This document shows, piece by piece, positions 1 to 13,011 of a DNA stretch of 64,000 nucleotides (the first letter of the stretch is position 1; each line of letters starts with the position of its first letter). This stretch comes from Neocallimastix lanati (nom. inval.). Taxonomy: Eukaryota; Neocallimastigomycota; Neocallimastigomycetes; Neocallimastigales; Neocallimastigaceae. Position numbers and translations under genes: made by a program. Under the pieces are notes generated by a model. It was not told where the DNA came from, searched no databases, and saw only the letters and a list, made by a program, of their open reading frames with translations. The stretch is taken from contig JACVTC010000001.1 in NCBI GenBank assembly GCA_016946835.1, positions 1,745,001 to 1,809,000 on the forward strand, read 5' to 3'.

Positions 1-3000
1 AAAAAAATAAATAAAATATGAAAATATGAAAATTATCATAAAACAAATTTCAATAAATAATCTACTCTATTTTTTTTTTTTATTAAATAGGTAAATTGAT
101 CTTCATTTTAAAAATAGTCTTTCTATTTTCGAAATTATAAACATAAAAAATATATATTTTAATTAAACATAATACTTAAAAATTATTTAACAATAATTTT
201 AAACAAATAATAACAATATAAAACCTTCATTAAAAATATATTAAACTTTATATTGATTTACTTTTCTAAATTTTAAATGTCATTTTTATATAGAAATACT
301 ATTAATGCTATTATATGTTAATATATATAATTAAAAATTAATTCTTTAGAATATTTTTTTTTTTAATTTTTTTGAATCTTATTTATTATTAATTAATATT
401 TAATTTTGTTGTTTAGGTGGTACAAATAACATTAATTTTTATTTGTGAAATATTAAAATATTTCAATTTTATTTTTTAATTTTTTATTTTGGAATAAATT
501 ATAAATTATAAGATGAAATAAAATTCATATATATATTGTTTCAAATTATTAAAACCTTAATAATTAATTAAAAATAAAAAATAATATTAAGTAAAAAGGG
601 GAAAAAAAAAAAAAAAAGCGGTATAAATATTAAACAACATAATTAAATTTGACATATTACATATTATGTATTATATAATTTAATATTTCTTAATAAAAAC
701 GGCAAAAAAAAATAAAAATAAAAAAAAATAAAAAAAAAAGAACATAGTGAAAGTTTTAATACTTCAATAATATATTTATAAATTAAAATTGATAATTTAT
801 TATTATTAAACTATTTTAATATATTAAAAATATTCAAAGATAATTGTTAGGAAATTATTTTAAATTTCTTTTTATTATAAGGAAATTATTATAAACAGAA
901 AAATATATAAAAATATATATGTATAAATCATTTTTTTATTATTAAACATTAAAATATTACAAAAATATATACTTTTATAAAATATAAATAAAACTAACAA
1001 AATTAAAAAGATATTATTTCTAATTTTAATATTATTAGAGTTTTATAATTAAAACTCAAAATTAATATATAAAATAAAAATTAATAAAATAAAATAAAAA
1101 TATAACAAAAAAAATAAAAAAAAAATAAAAAAAAAATAAAAAGATAAAAAAAGATGAATAAATAAAAAAATAAAATTAGTAAATTATACACATTAAATAT
1201 TAATGTTGGAAAGTTTATTAGTTTATAATTTTTTAATTATATATAAGAAACTAAATAAAACTAACAAAATTAAAACATTAATTATTTCTAACTTTAATAC
1301 TATTATTATGAGTTTTATAATTAAAACTCAAAATTAATATATATTTATTTTTTATTATTTATTATAATTCTAACAAATAATAGTAATTAATTATAATAAT
1401 TAACATTCAATTCTTTCGTTAAAATTTTATTATTTATTATTATTATTATTTTTTTTTTTTGTTATATAAGATTTTAACTAATTATTTTTTATATATGCTA
1501 AATCATACTTTATTATATATTGAATTTACATTATATAATTTTTTTTTTTATTATATACTGAATTAACATTATATTTTTTTTTTTTTAATATTAATTTAAA
1601 TAATATAAATAATTTTAAATGTACATTAAAATAATGTATACATTTTTTAAAATAAAATTAAAAATTAGTATTAGCATATTTCAATACAATACCTATCAAT
1701 TATTTAAGTTTTATTTGACAATTATTATTTTTTTTAAAAACCATAATAATAAATTTAAAGATTTTAATAAAGATTAATCTGAGTCAGTCATTATAAAAAT
1801 CTGAATTTAAATTAATATTAAAGAAAATTTTTGGTAGAGATAATTACATAAAATAAAATTTAAAATTATAAATTATAGATATTATTAAGCCAATTTAATA
1901 ATAAATATATATGTATTTTAGGTAGAGTATATAACTTGTTTACATTAATAACTATACTATCAAAGTGTTCTCCCTTTTTAAAAAATAAAATGCAATTTAA
2001 ATTATTATTATTTTCATTATAATTTAACTTATTGATATTATTTGGCAATAAATATATTTTTATCATTACATTTGCCATTTAAATGATCAAAAAATAATGA
2101 TAGGTTTTATTAATTTATTTAAGAAATTAATGAAATTGATTTAACATTATGATTAAATGTCTTATCTATAATTCATTTATTGATTCATCTTTTCAATTTA
2201 GCTATTAAAACTTCAGATTAAGAAAAATATATCCATTAATTATATATTATTATTTGTATTATTATTTTATAAATATTTTAATATTGAAAATTAATTAATT
2301 AATTGTATATATATACATTTTTTTATATATTTAAGCAAAACATAAAATTTTAATAAACATAATTTAATAATAATTTAAAATAAAGTTTTTTACTATTAAT
2401 TTATATTATAAACTTTAATTCTATATATAATTACTATAATAATAAATTTTATTTATTAAAAATAAAGAATAAAAATAAAAATAAAATAAAATAAAATAAA
2501 ACAAAATAAAATAAAATAAAAATAAAATAAAATAAAAAAAAGTTTTAGTATAATAATAATAATAATAATAATTTAAAAAAAAAAAATTTAATTATTTTAT
2601 TTAATTTTATTAAAAGAAAAGAGAAAAAAAAATATAAAATTAATAAAAGCAAAGAATTATTTGAGTTATACATATCACTAATGAAAATAAAAATATAATA
2701 TTCTATAGAGAAAAAAAATATTTTAATTGTATAAATATTTTTTTGTTGAAGTAATATAAAATTTATAATTTTATAAAAATTATAAATATTGAACTACTTA
2801 AAGATATAATAAAAAATTATATTAGGTACTATAATTATTAATATATTATTTAAATTAAAATATATTATAGGATATTAAAAAGATATAAAGTAATATTAGA
2901 AATTTTGAACTTTTAATTAACATATATTTATATATTTAATATATTATAAATGTATAAATCTATACTATTATTATATGAATAATTAATAAAACAAAATAAT

Positions 3001-3063
3001 GATATATTTCATTGGAAATTTAAGTTATATTATATTAATAATAAAAAAAATTGAAATAAAAAA
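1..3063. other. AT-rich intergenic DNA, no recognisable gene
   Basis: Long A and T runs and short (AAAAT)n and (AAT)n tracts, for example near 2465-2575. A 70-codon minus-strand ORF at 1866-2078 has no introns or neighbours that make it convincing. It could be a relic but I cannot assign it. Confidence 0.6.
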
Positions 3064-5772
3064 ATGGTTGTATCAAAAAACAGTAATAGTCAGCGTATAG
3101 TGGAAAGTCTTCTTGAGAATCAACAATTAAATAATAAAAATAGAGTAAAAAATGGAAAAAGAAAATTAAAAAATGGAAATCATGAACAAAATAAAAATAA
3201 AAATAATCCAAAGAACAATTTAACTGTTCAAACTCAAACAAAAGGATATCTATATAATGAATTTGTTACTGCAACACCAGATTACCTTTCAGCTCAAACG
3301 TATCAACTTCAACAACAAGGACCTCAGAATCAGAATCAAGTAATGAATTATGAAATTATTAATAATTCATCCCCAATTCAAACAGATTATTATAGTATTT
3401 ATAATCAATTGGCTTCAAATACTCTTTTAAGTAATGTTTTAAGTTATAATCCGATTCAAATTAACCCATATTACTCATTGATTAATAATGTTAGTACTAC
3501 AAGTCCAGTATATTCTGCTTATTCTGATATTGAACATAGTACATATCCAATGTATAGTCCAAATTACTATTCTTATCCACTTTCAGCTCCTATTTCTTAT
3601 GAAAACTATATTACGCCATATAATTTAGGAATGTTTGAATCACCAGTAAAAACTAAAAAATCTTCTAAAAAAAAGCATACTAAAAAGCAAGCATTGAAGG
3701 ACTATTTAAATCATGAGCAACAGGTCATTGACCAATTACATAAAAATATCAAAGAAAATAAAATGAATAAGATTTCAGGAAAAAAGAAAATTATAAAAGA
3801 TAAAAAAGAACTTAATAAAAAAAATAGAAAAATAGCTTCTAAAAAAAATTTAATGGTTAACACAAATTCAAAATATGAAATTAAACCTATATTTAACAGA
3901 GAACAAATAATTAATAATTATAATGTAAGAAAAGATGAGTCAAACAATGAAAGTAAAGCAATATTTAACACCATTAATGTTTTTCCAAAGTATACTAAAC
4001 CGGAAAAGAAATCATCTTCTCAAAAAGAACCATCACAACAAAACGTAAAACCAGGAATAAGTAGAAATGCACCTTCTGGCAGTGTTAATGAAAAATCACC
4101 AACGAAAAGTACAAATATTGAATCTTTACTAAATAATGAATTAACTTTATCCTTCCTTAATAATGTTTATAACGGTTTTAATTGGAAAAGTAATGTAACT
4201 AATAGCAAGACTAATAAAAATATTAATTTTTTAACCAAAGGTAATACTAATAAATCTAATGAGGTTACATCTTGGAGAGATAGTCAAACACCTGGAAAAA
4301 AATATTCTATTGCAACATTATTGTCAATGGCTAATTGTCCTGTTGAAAATGGAAATATTGCTACGAATCGTAGAGTTAATCGTAAGGAACTATATGAATA
4401 TTGGTCAAAAATGTCAAAGAAAACAATGCTTGAAAATAGTAAAAATGAAAGTGAAAAGTCTATATCATCGAGTGAATTATATATTCACCGTATGGTACAA
4501 AATAAAGCTATTAGCAAAAATAATGGTAAATTTAAGCAACTGAATAAGAAGTTATCTAAAAAATCTAATGGAGTTTTCAATGAAAAAGAATCCTATGATT
4601 TAATTTCTGAGCCATCTAATCATCCTCTTGCTAAATTAAATTACTTAAATATTACCAACAATATTAACTCAAATAATAAAAATCATCATCCTATCGCTGC
4701 TCAATTTAATGAATATTACAACCATCAACAAAATATGAAGGTCCCAAAAACGAATCATGTAAATCCAATGATAGGAAGGCAAGCCAGAGATACTGTTGAA
4801 GATCATACTCAAAATTTCTTAAATAGTAATGAAGATCCATATAAATTATACGAATATTTATTAAAATTAAATCTTGAATCCTCTAAGAAGACAACTTCTT
4901 CATCAAAGAATTTCGCTTCAGCTGATATGTTAAAGCCAAATTATACTTCATCAACATCAAATCAGCAACCTAATGAAAAACAATTCGATAGTATTGCTAC
5001 TTTTACTTCACCAACATCATATTCTATTCCTGCTGCCGTTTCAAATGAAGTTAATCCCCAATACAGTTTTAATTATACTAATCCATCACCATTTAACAAT
5101 AAATTCCCATTATATTATTCTCAAACAATGAATTATTTCAATACTGAAAACGAATCAGAATCATTATCTCAAAATAATGATAATAATAAGAAAGAAAAAG
5201 GTAAAAAAGGACAATCAAAAAACAGTAAAGGTCAAACTGAAAGGAATGATAATACATTTATTCAACAATTTTGGAACAATGTTAACAACCAAAATTCTAT
5301 TTTGACAGTATTACCTCAAAGTTATAGTAACACTAGTTTATTAAGTTTAGCTTCAACGGCATCAAGTTCAATTTCAGAAATGGACTTTTCAAATGTAAGA
5401 ACTCATTATGACTTTATTATGCCAAAAGCATTACCAAAGAAATCAAAAAAGAGCAAAGAAGGAAAAGAATTAAAATCTAATAATCAAAAAGAAAAATCTA
5501 CACTTTCACAAGTACAAGATATAAATGAAAGTGATAGTACTTCTGAACCTGATTATTCTCTTATTAGCTTAATGTATAATAGCAATAAAAATATTAATCA
5601 ATCTTCTATTAACGAAAAACTATCTAATAATAAGTTAAAATCAGTAAATAAGAATAACCAAGAAAATACTTCAAACTCTTCTCTTGTTGGATATATGTTT
5701 GATAGTAATGATAATATTAATAATACCAAAGAACAATCCAATACATCACTTGTTGGATATATGTTCGATTAA
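3064..5772 (+). CDS. Asn/Ser/Lys-rich low-complexity protein of unknown function, 902 aa
   Basis: Single uninterrupted exon, unusual here because most neighbours have introns. The ATG lies in an A-rich leader (aaaaaaATGG), typical of AT-rich fungal genes. The protein is rich in Asn, Ser, Lys, Gln and Tyr and has no signal peptide or membrane segment. Basic Lys-rich blocks lie near residues 40-60, 195-270 and 710-730, and a Tyr/Pro-rich stretch at 130-195. At about residue 414 the string YSIATLL fits the eIF4E-binding consensus Y-x4-L-phi. The C-terminus carries two copies of SLVGYMFD about 30 residues apart, the second being the last eight residues. Such composition is common in RNA-binding or granule-forming regulators, but a role in translation is only a guess. 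The coding region is clearly richer in G+C than its flanks, which supports a real gene. Confidence 0.75.
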   Translation: MVVSKNSNSQRIVESLLENQQLNNKNRVKNGKRKLKNGNHEQNKNKNNPKNNLTVQTQTKGYLYNEFVTATPDYLSAQTYQLQQQGPQNQNQVMNYEIINNSSPIQTDYYSIYNQLASNTLLSNVLSYNPIQINPYYSLINNVSTTSPVYSAYSDIEHSTYPMYSPNYYSYPLSAPISYENYITPYNLGMFESPVKTKKSSKKKHTKKQALKDYLNHEQQVIDQLHKNIKENKMNKISGKKKIIKDKKELNKKNRKIASKKNLMVNTNSKYEIKPIFNREQIINNYNVRKDESNNESKAIFNTINVFPKYTKPEKKSSSQKEPSQQNVKPGISRNAPSGSVNEKSPTKSTNIESLLNNELTLSFLNNVYNGFNWKSNVTNSKTNKNINFLTKGNTNKSNEVTSWRDSQTPGKKYSIATLLSMANCPVENGNIATNRRVNRKELYEYWSKMSKKTMLENSKNESEKSISSSELYIHRMVQNKAISKNNGKFKQLNKKLSKKSNGVFNEKESYDLISEPSNHPLAKLNYLNITNNINSNNKNHHPIAAQFNEYYNHQQNMKVPKTNHVNPMIGRQARDTVEDHTQNFLNSNEDPYKLYEYLLKLNLESSKKTTSSSKNFASADMLKPNYTSSTSNQQPNEKQFDSIATFTSPTSYSIPAAVSNEVNPQYSFNYTNPSPFNNKFPLYYSQTMNYFNTENESESLSQNNDNNKKEKGKKGQSKNSKGQTERNDNTFIQQFWNNVNNQNSILTVLPQSYSNTSLLSLASTASSSISEMDFSNVRTHYDFIMPKALPKKSKKSKEGKELKSNNQKEKSTLSQVQDINESDSTSEPDYSLISLMYNSNKNINQSSINEKLSNNKLKSVNKNNQENTSNSSLVGYMFDSNDNINNTKEQSNTSLVGYMFD

Positions 5773-6960
5773 AACTTTAATTCTTTTTTATTTTAAAAAT
5801 TATTTCTTAATTCTTCTTTATTATAAATATTATTTCTTAATTATCTGATTATTAACTATTAATACGATTCTATTTTTTTTTATCTTTATTTTTTTTTTAA
5901 TTTATTGATTATTTATATATTGTAAAAGATAATGTATTAAAATAAAAATAAATAAAAAAAAAAAGTTGATAATTAAATTACTTTATATACAAATATATAT
6001 ATATAAGTCTGATATTTATTATCTTATTCATAAATTTTAATTATTTATATTAAAATCAATTTTCATTATATTTTTCAAAATCAATTTTATGTTGAAATTA
6101 TTCTTAAATTAGGAAAACAAATTAATTTATGAATATATAATTAAATTTAATATAATATCTTTATTATTATTATTTTTTTTTTACCCTTCTATTTTAAAAT
6201 TACATTCTATTGATCTATTAATATATTCAATAGAAAATAGAGTAATTAAATTTTAAATTATAGAATAAAGAATTTTATTAAATATTTATATTATTAGATT
6301 TATAGCTTAAAAATTAGGACATAAATGTTAACTTTCATTAAAAAAAATAATTATAGCTTTTTTTTTTATTAATTATTGGTATCAATCTTAATATTCTTTA
6401 TAAAAGATTTAAATTAATAGTATATAATAAAATATTTCAAAAAAAAAAAAAAAAAAAAAAATTAAAATTTGTATTATTAAATTATTATGTTTTGCAATAA
6501 TATGCATTATTTGTATAATATAAAAAATATAATATTGTAAAATATAATTTATAAAGTAAACATATATAATAATATCATCATATTAAATATATTTTTGATT
6601 GAAACAAATATTTAAAAACAAATTTTAAAAGAATTCATTCATTGAAGTTAAAATGAAATTGCCTAATTTTAATTTTGTTAATAATATATATTTTATTGTA
6701 AAAAAAAAAAAAAAATTTATAAATAGTAAATAAATAAAAATACTTCACATCTTCATTGGTTAATTATATTTCTAAAACGAATGAATGGATAATATTAATA
6801 TTAATATATAAAATTTAATATAACTTTTTTTGGTCAGTATAGTTTTAAGAAAAAACAAAACAACAAATTAAAATGTAACAACATATTGAAAATAAAAGTA
6901 GAATCATTTGATTTTTTATAATTTTTGTAAATAGTTTTAATAATATCAATTCTTTCACGA

Positions 6961-7330
<370 letters not shown>

Positions 7331-7412
7331 TAAATATATAAATAAAAATTTTAAATAATGCTATTTTTTTGATCTAAATTAAATAATAAAATTTTATAAT
7401 AATTAATAAATA

Positions 7413-7553
<141 letters not shown>

Positions 7554-7915
7554 AAATAGTATTATATTCATTTTATTATTTCTTTTCCAAAAAAGAAAAA
7601 TTTTTTAATAAAAATAAAAATAATAAATAAGTAATAATAAACCAAAAAAAAAAAAAAAATAATAATAATAATAATAAAAATAAAAAAAAAAATATAAAAA
7701 AAAAAAAAAAAATAAAAAGGTAAAAAAACAACAACATATTTATATTAATTAAAAATGAATGTATTTCTTTAAAAGAAAAATTTTATTTGATATATATTTT
7801 AAATTAAAATGCCAAAAAAAAATATTATTAATTTACTATAAATGTTATATATTTAAAAAAATAATACCAAATTTTGTTTGTATAATATTATTATGCGTTC
7901 TTTAGAATAATTAAC

Positions 7916-9722
7916 ATGAAAGTAAATTTTAAAACTTTTTCCCTTTTCATTTTATCAACTCTTTCAATTGCAAAGGCTGATTCTTGCTTAAAAGCTACTC
8001 GTACTGGAAATTGGGATGGTAAAGAAGTTGTTGAATTAAACATTAAAAGAGAAAATCTTTGTAAAAGCACAGCATATGAACTTTGCAAACCTTTAGAAAT
8101 TGAACTTTTAGAAATTGCAAATGTTCCAAAAAAAAATTACCCTTTTGATTTTGGTACAACAGGACTTGAAAGTGATGCTACCTTGTACAGAGAAACCATT
8201 TCAAATTTAGTTGAAGGAAATGTTCAAGTAAATATTAATAAATTATATATATATAAATATATTTTTTTCTTTTATTTATTATTATTATTATTTTATGCTT
8301 ATCAAGGAAATATGATGTAAAAAAGAGAATAAAATGACTAATTGAACTATTGAAAAGGAATAAAAATTATAATATATTTGGAATTGGCAGGAATACTATT
8401 GTTAATATTAACTGTATATGATATATGATTAAATTAATAATTATTTATATTTATTTATTAATAAATAATTTAATTATCATTACTTTAAAGATATTTATAA
8501 ATTTTTCTTGTAATTAAATTATTTATCAATAGATAAATATAAATAATTATTAATAGATGATATTAATATTCTTAAAATAAAATTGAGATATAAAATTAAA
8601 ATAATAAAAGTATTATATCACAATAGTAATTAATTTAGACAATAATAAATTAATTTTTAAAGATTAAATTAATATACGCACATATTAATAAAATAATTGA
8701 TAATAATGATAATATATTAAAAAATAGTAATATTTTTTATTTTTTCTTATAAGTTAATTAATTTTAAAAACCTCGATAAAATTTTTAAGCTATATTATAT
8801 AAATAATATTCATTAATTTATTATTGTTTTTTACTACTTATATTAATATTAATAATATTATTATTATTCCTTTATTTTAAACAATAGTATTTCCAAATTG
8901 ATATCCAAACAAAATATAAGAATAAAGTTTTATTATTTGGTTTTGTTAAAGAACTTTGTGAACAAGAAGACCCAAGTGATTTAGATAAAATTAAGGTTAG
9001 AGTATATGGTGAACTTAATTCAACAGGTATATAAAAATTCATAATAAAAATGATTATTAAAACAATATATTATATTAAATTTATAATTTAATAAAAATTT
9101 CTGCTTTTTTATAATATAGATGATCCAAGTACCGAATTCCAACCAGAAGAGGCTATTAGTTTAGAAGATCCAAAGATTAAAGCAGTGAGTATTATTATTA
9201 TAATTAATATAAGTATATTATTTTTATTTTATTTATAATTGAGTAAATAAATAAAATAATAATAATAATAATTTTAAAAATTTATCTATTTATATTAAGG
9301 TACAACAAGACTGTTTTGATAATGTTTTGTCATTCCCATATTTATTCTCACAAAAACCAAATAAAAGAGATTTCTTATATGATGATCTTATGGAACTTCG
9401 CGATGAAGATATTTCTGATTTACCGGTAGTTGAAAAAATAAATGATTTAACAGAAAATTTTGGTAAAGATATGGATACAACTTGTAGAAACTGGTTATAT
9501 TTATTATCTTTAGGTAAATGTTACCGTTCTCAACAAAGTTTACCAGAAGAATTTACCTTTGATGATCTTAATCCAAATGCTTTAAAATTATTAAATGATA
9601 TGCAAGAAAATAAGTTAGCTAAACGTTTGACTTTATGTAGACGTGATATGAAACCAAGAAAACTTGATATTGAAAAAGAATTTGAAAAAAAATTTGAAAA
9701 CCAAAACAAAGATGAACTTTAA
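7916..9722 (+). CDS. ER-lumenal protein with signal peptide and C-terminal KDEL, unknown function, 4 exons
   Basis: Proposed exons are 7916-8227, 8888-9026, 9120-9184 and 9300-9722. The introns are GT-AG (donors GTAAAT, GTATAT, GTGAGT), all phases agree and the product is about 312 aa. Residues 1-21 are a signal peptide ending about AKA-D. The last four residues are KDEL, the ER-retrieval signal, so the protein should be soluble in the ER lumen. There are several Cys (near residues 24, 49 and 57, and in the QQDCFD, DTTCRNW, GKCYR and LTLCRR stretches), which suggests disulfides. The C-terminal third is acidic and helical with a charged tail. I recognise no family; an ER folding or quality-control factor would fit but is inference. 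A first-exon read-through ORF ends inside intron 1 and is not the real C-terminus. Confidence 0.8.
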
Positions 9723-9733
9723 ACAAATTATAA

Positions 9734-9776
<43 letters not shown>

Positions 9777-10246
9777 ATATTGTTATGATTTACTTGAATA
9801 AATTAAGGAATATAACAATAATAATAGAAAGATTATTAATTATAATTAATATAAATTATAAATAGAAATAAATAATAAATAATAGGTCATAATAATATAA
9901 TATAAAATAAGTGATATTATTAGTAAATTCAAAAATATTTATATTATTTAAGGAAAAAAAAATTATTATGCTTGAATTAAGATAAATAAAAAAAAAAAAA
10001 AAATAATAATAAATAAAATAAAATAAATATAAAATGTATATTAATAAGATAAATAATAAAAAAAAAAATAATAAAATAATTATATAAAAAATAATAATAA
10101 TAAATAATAATAAATAAGTAAATAATAAACAAGTAATTTAAATTTAAATGGAAATTTTATTTACAGAAATTATATAAATAATGAATTTTGTATTTTGTAT
10201 TTTTTTTTTTTTTTTTTTTTTTTATAAATAATAATTATTGTAAATT
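9723..10246. other. Intergenic DNA with a short AAAT array
   Basis: Contains (AAAT)n at about 9733-9778, poly-A tracts and a poly-T run at 10201-10223. No gene is seen. Confidence 0.6.
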
Positions 10247-10716
10247 TTTATGAATAGATATTATCATTAGTAGTTCGTTTGAGCTATTATTTGATAGGTA
10301 TTGCAAAATACCAAACTTATCCAAGAGCGTCGACGTCGTACTGATAAAGCATAATGATAATACAGGATCGTCATCTATTTTTACGAAGGATGAATCTTGT
10401 CCTAGTAGTTCAATAAATGATGAATCCGGGGAGAGTTTAGTGGACACCACACTATCTATTTTAAAGATGTTACTTCTAGGTTTTATTTCTTTTTTATTTG
10501 TTAGGAAGGGAAAAATTCCCGCATAGTACAACTTGCCGAAATACATAGTATTTTCGAGCTTTTTTATTTTTTTATTTTTTATTTTTTTTATTTTTAATTT
10601 CAAATGTACTTTTCACCTACATGTATTTTTTAAAATAAAATTTAATAAAGTTTTGGAAGTGTATTCTCTTCCCTGTCTAAAAAAAAAAAAAAAAAAAAAA
10701 ATTTATGAATAGATAT
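10247..10716 (+). mobile_element. Poly(A)-tailed retroposon flanked by 15-bp target-site duplication
   Basis: The 15-mer TTTATGAATAGATAT occurs at 10247-10261 and again at 10702-10716. Between them lie about 440 bp whose plus-strand 3' end is a run of about 22 A. A terminal A tract plus a long direct repeat is the signature of target-primed (LINE-type) reverse transcription. The body is visibly richer in G+C than its surroundings and has a potential AATAAA-like signal upstream of the tail. It contains the 3' part of a reading frame, listed separately, so it is either a 5'-truncated retrotransposed mRNA or a truncated non-LTR element. Confidence 0.75.
10263..10526 (+). pseudogene. 5'-truncated C-terminal reading frame inside the retroposon
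   Basis: An open plus-strand frame runs from the left insertion junction to a TAG at 10524-10526, about 87 codons with no ATG, ending just before an AT-rich 3'UTR-like stretch and the A tail. It is Ser/Asp-rich and then has a hydrophobic segment (ILKMLLLGFISFLFV) followed by a basic tail, like the end of a single-pass membrane protein. The overlapping minus-strand ORF at 10235-10603 is judged a shadow, because orientation is fixed by the A tail. Not recognised. Confidence 0.5.
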
Positions 10717-10866
10717 ACTTTAGAATTAATATTATATAAATATAGTATTAATATATAGTTTTAAATATAATATAATTAGCAATAATCATCACTAAAATTG
10801 TTGTTTTATGATATAGTATTATTTAATATTTAATATTTAATATTTATCATCGATGAAGGAATAACT

Positions 10867-10917
10867 ATATTAATCCTCTCATAGATCAAGCGCCCTCTAC
10901 ACTAGCAGATATAGAGT
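10867..10917 (-). repeat. Short copy of a dispersed repeat, also at 53643-53691
   Basis: About 50 bp here, read in reverse complement, match the middle of the retroposon at 53476-53862. Shared cores are AATCCTCTCATAGAT and ACTAGCA. Several mismatches are C/T transitions. It abuts the truncated 5' end of the adenylosuccinate synthetase pseudogene. Confidence 0.6.
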
Positions 10918-10944
10918 CTTACGATATGAATAAAATACTTACAA

Positions 10945-12090
10945 TGGCGAATAAAATACTGGTCAAACTATTGTTGTTAATGGTGTTAGTTTCAATTTCT
11001 ACCTTTTTCCAAGTGATTTAGCTAACCCAATAGGTGTTTCCTTTATTGGTAATGGTGCTGTTGTCCCTTACCTTCTTTCTTAAAAGAAATTGAAATTAAT
11101 GCATCTAAGAATTTAAAATGTGAGGTCGTTTATTTATATCTGACAGAGCTCAATTTGTCTTTGATTACCACCAACTTGTTAATGGTATTAACGAAGTTAA
11201 GGCTAATATTAGTACTACTAACAAGGGTATTGGTCCAGCTTATAGTTCTAAAGCTTCCCGTTCTGGACTTCGTGTCCACTATATATACATCTAGCCAGAA
11301 TTCGAAAGAAGATTCCACTTTAAAATTATTAACAAAATGAAACGTTTTGGTGAATTTGAATACAATGTCGAAGGTAAACTCTTAAAATACAATACATTGC
11401 CCATTTAAAGCTATACGTTGTTGAAAGTGTTAACATCATTAACACTAAGATCTTAGTTGAAGGTACTACCTCTTTAATACTTGATATTAATTTCGGTACA
11501 TACCCATACGTTACATTTTCTAATACTAGTATTGGTGGAGTATCCTGTGGTTTTGGTATATCTCCAAAGAGGATTGATAACATTTATGGTGTTGTAAAAA
11601 GCCTATACTATTCGTGTTGGTTCTGGTTCCATTCACAACTGAATTAAAGGATGAAGATGGTAATAAGCTTCAATCTATTAGTGCTGAATTCGGTACTATT
11701 ACTGGTCGTAGAAGACGTTGTGGTTGTTTAGATGCTGTTGTACTTAAATAGTCTCAAATGATTAATGACTACAGTAGCGTTAATATTATTATGCTTGATG
11801 TTTTAGACACATTCGAAACTATTAAGATTGGTATGAATTACATATATGAAGGTAAGAAATTAGAATCTTTGCCACCAGATCTTGATGTTTTAGAAAAGAT
11901 TGAAGTTGAATACTTTACTATGTCAGGATAGAAACAAGATATCTCAAAGTGTAATACTTAAGATGAATTACCAGAAAATGTAAAGAAATATGTTGAAATG
12001 ATTGAAGAAATTATGGGTATTCCAGTTGAATATGTTTGTGTTGGTATTGGTAGAAACTCCATAATTAAAAAGATTTTTTAAGTTGAATAA
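10945..12090 (+). pseudogene. Adenylosuccinate synthetase pseudogene
   Basis: Adenylosuccinate synthetase makes adenylosuccinate from IMP and aspartate in purine synthesis. Pieces of that enzyme can be followed in order across the plus strand by switching frame: [56 protein letters not shown] and GIPVEY. The N-terminus with the GDEGKGK phosphate loop is missing, and the 5' edge adjoins a repeat fragment. At least three frameshifts (near 11080, 11400 and 11600) and several in-frame stops break it, including TAG where the family has Tyr (about 11748) or Trp (about 11929). No introns are visible, so it may be a retrocopy, but I see no A tail or target duplication. The functional gene must be elsewhere. 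Confidence 0.85.
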
Positions 12091-12626
12091 TCTTTTATTT
12101 TTATTTAAATGACAAATATAAAGAAAAAAATATATTCTTATATAAAAAGTAAAAACCTTTTTTTCCTACATAATTTCTCATAATTAATTAGAGTAATCAT
12201 ATATTCTCTATTTAAAAGAGAGGGAAAAAATAAAAATAAATATTTGAAGTAATATTTAGTTAATAAAAATATAAATAAAGAGAAATATATATATATTTAT
12301 TTGATTATAAATAATTGGTCATAATTCTCACATTTATAAGTAAATAAATAGATAAAAAAAAAAAAAAAAAAAAAAAACACTATATAATAAATTATTAAAA
12401 GTGTAAAAAAAGTTACAAATAAAAGTTAATAATTATATAAAAATGGTAATAAATTTTTTGAAATATGTTTAGTAAAAAATTATTTTAATATATATATATA
12501 ATGGAAAATACATTAAAAGATGAAATATGTTTATTTATATATTTTATTTATATAAATTTAAATGATTATAAATTACAAATAATTTAAATTTATAATTTCT
12601 ATTGGTCCTATGGAATATATAACAAC
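12091..12626. other. Intergenic DNA
   Basis: AT-rich spacer between the purine-gene relic and the 3' end of the minus-strand RhoGAP-like gene; a poly-A run lies at 12357-12377. Nothing else is seen. Confidence 0.6.
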
Positions 12627-12975
12627 TTAGTAATCTAAAAATAGTTGACGATAGTAAATAATCATATTTCTTAAGATAAAATCACCTATATTTATAGGAT
12701 TTGAATCATAAAATATCTTTTCATAAAGTCTTTTCTTCCCAACACCTTTAGATTTTTCTTGTTCAATTTTTCGAGCAGCAGATCTTATTTGTTCTTTAAA
12801 TAATATACGTTCTTTATCATATTCATCATTTATCTGAATAAATGATGGACTTTTTTCAGGGAAATTAACAATTGATTCAGGAGATGGGATAAAATTATTA
12901 AGTTTAACTAGAATCAAAGGGCTAAAGATTACTGATAAATTATTAGAAATGTCATTATTAAATGCACGACAAAAT

Positions 12976-13011
<36 letters not shown>

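Noticed and set aside
1866-2078. 70-codon minus-strand ORF as a gene
   Set aside because: Short, isolated, Asn/Leu/Ile-rich as expected by chance in AT-rich DNA; only a very faint protease-like resemblance.
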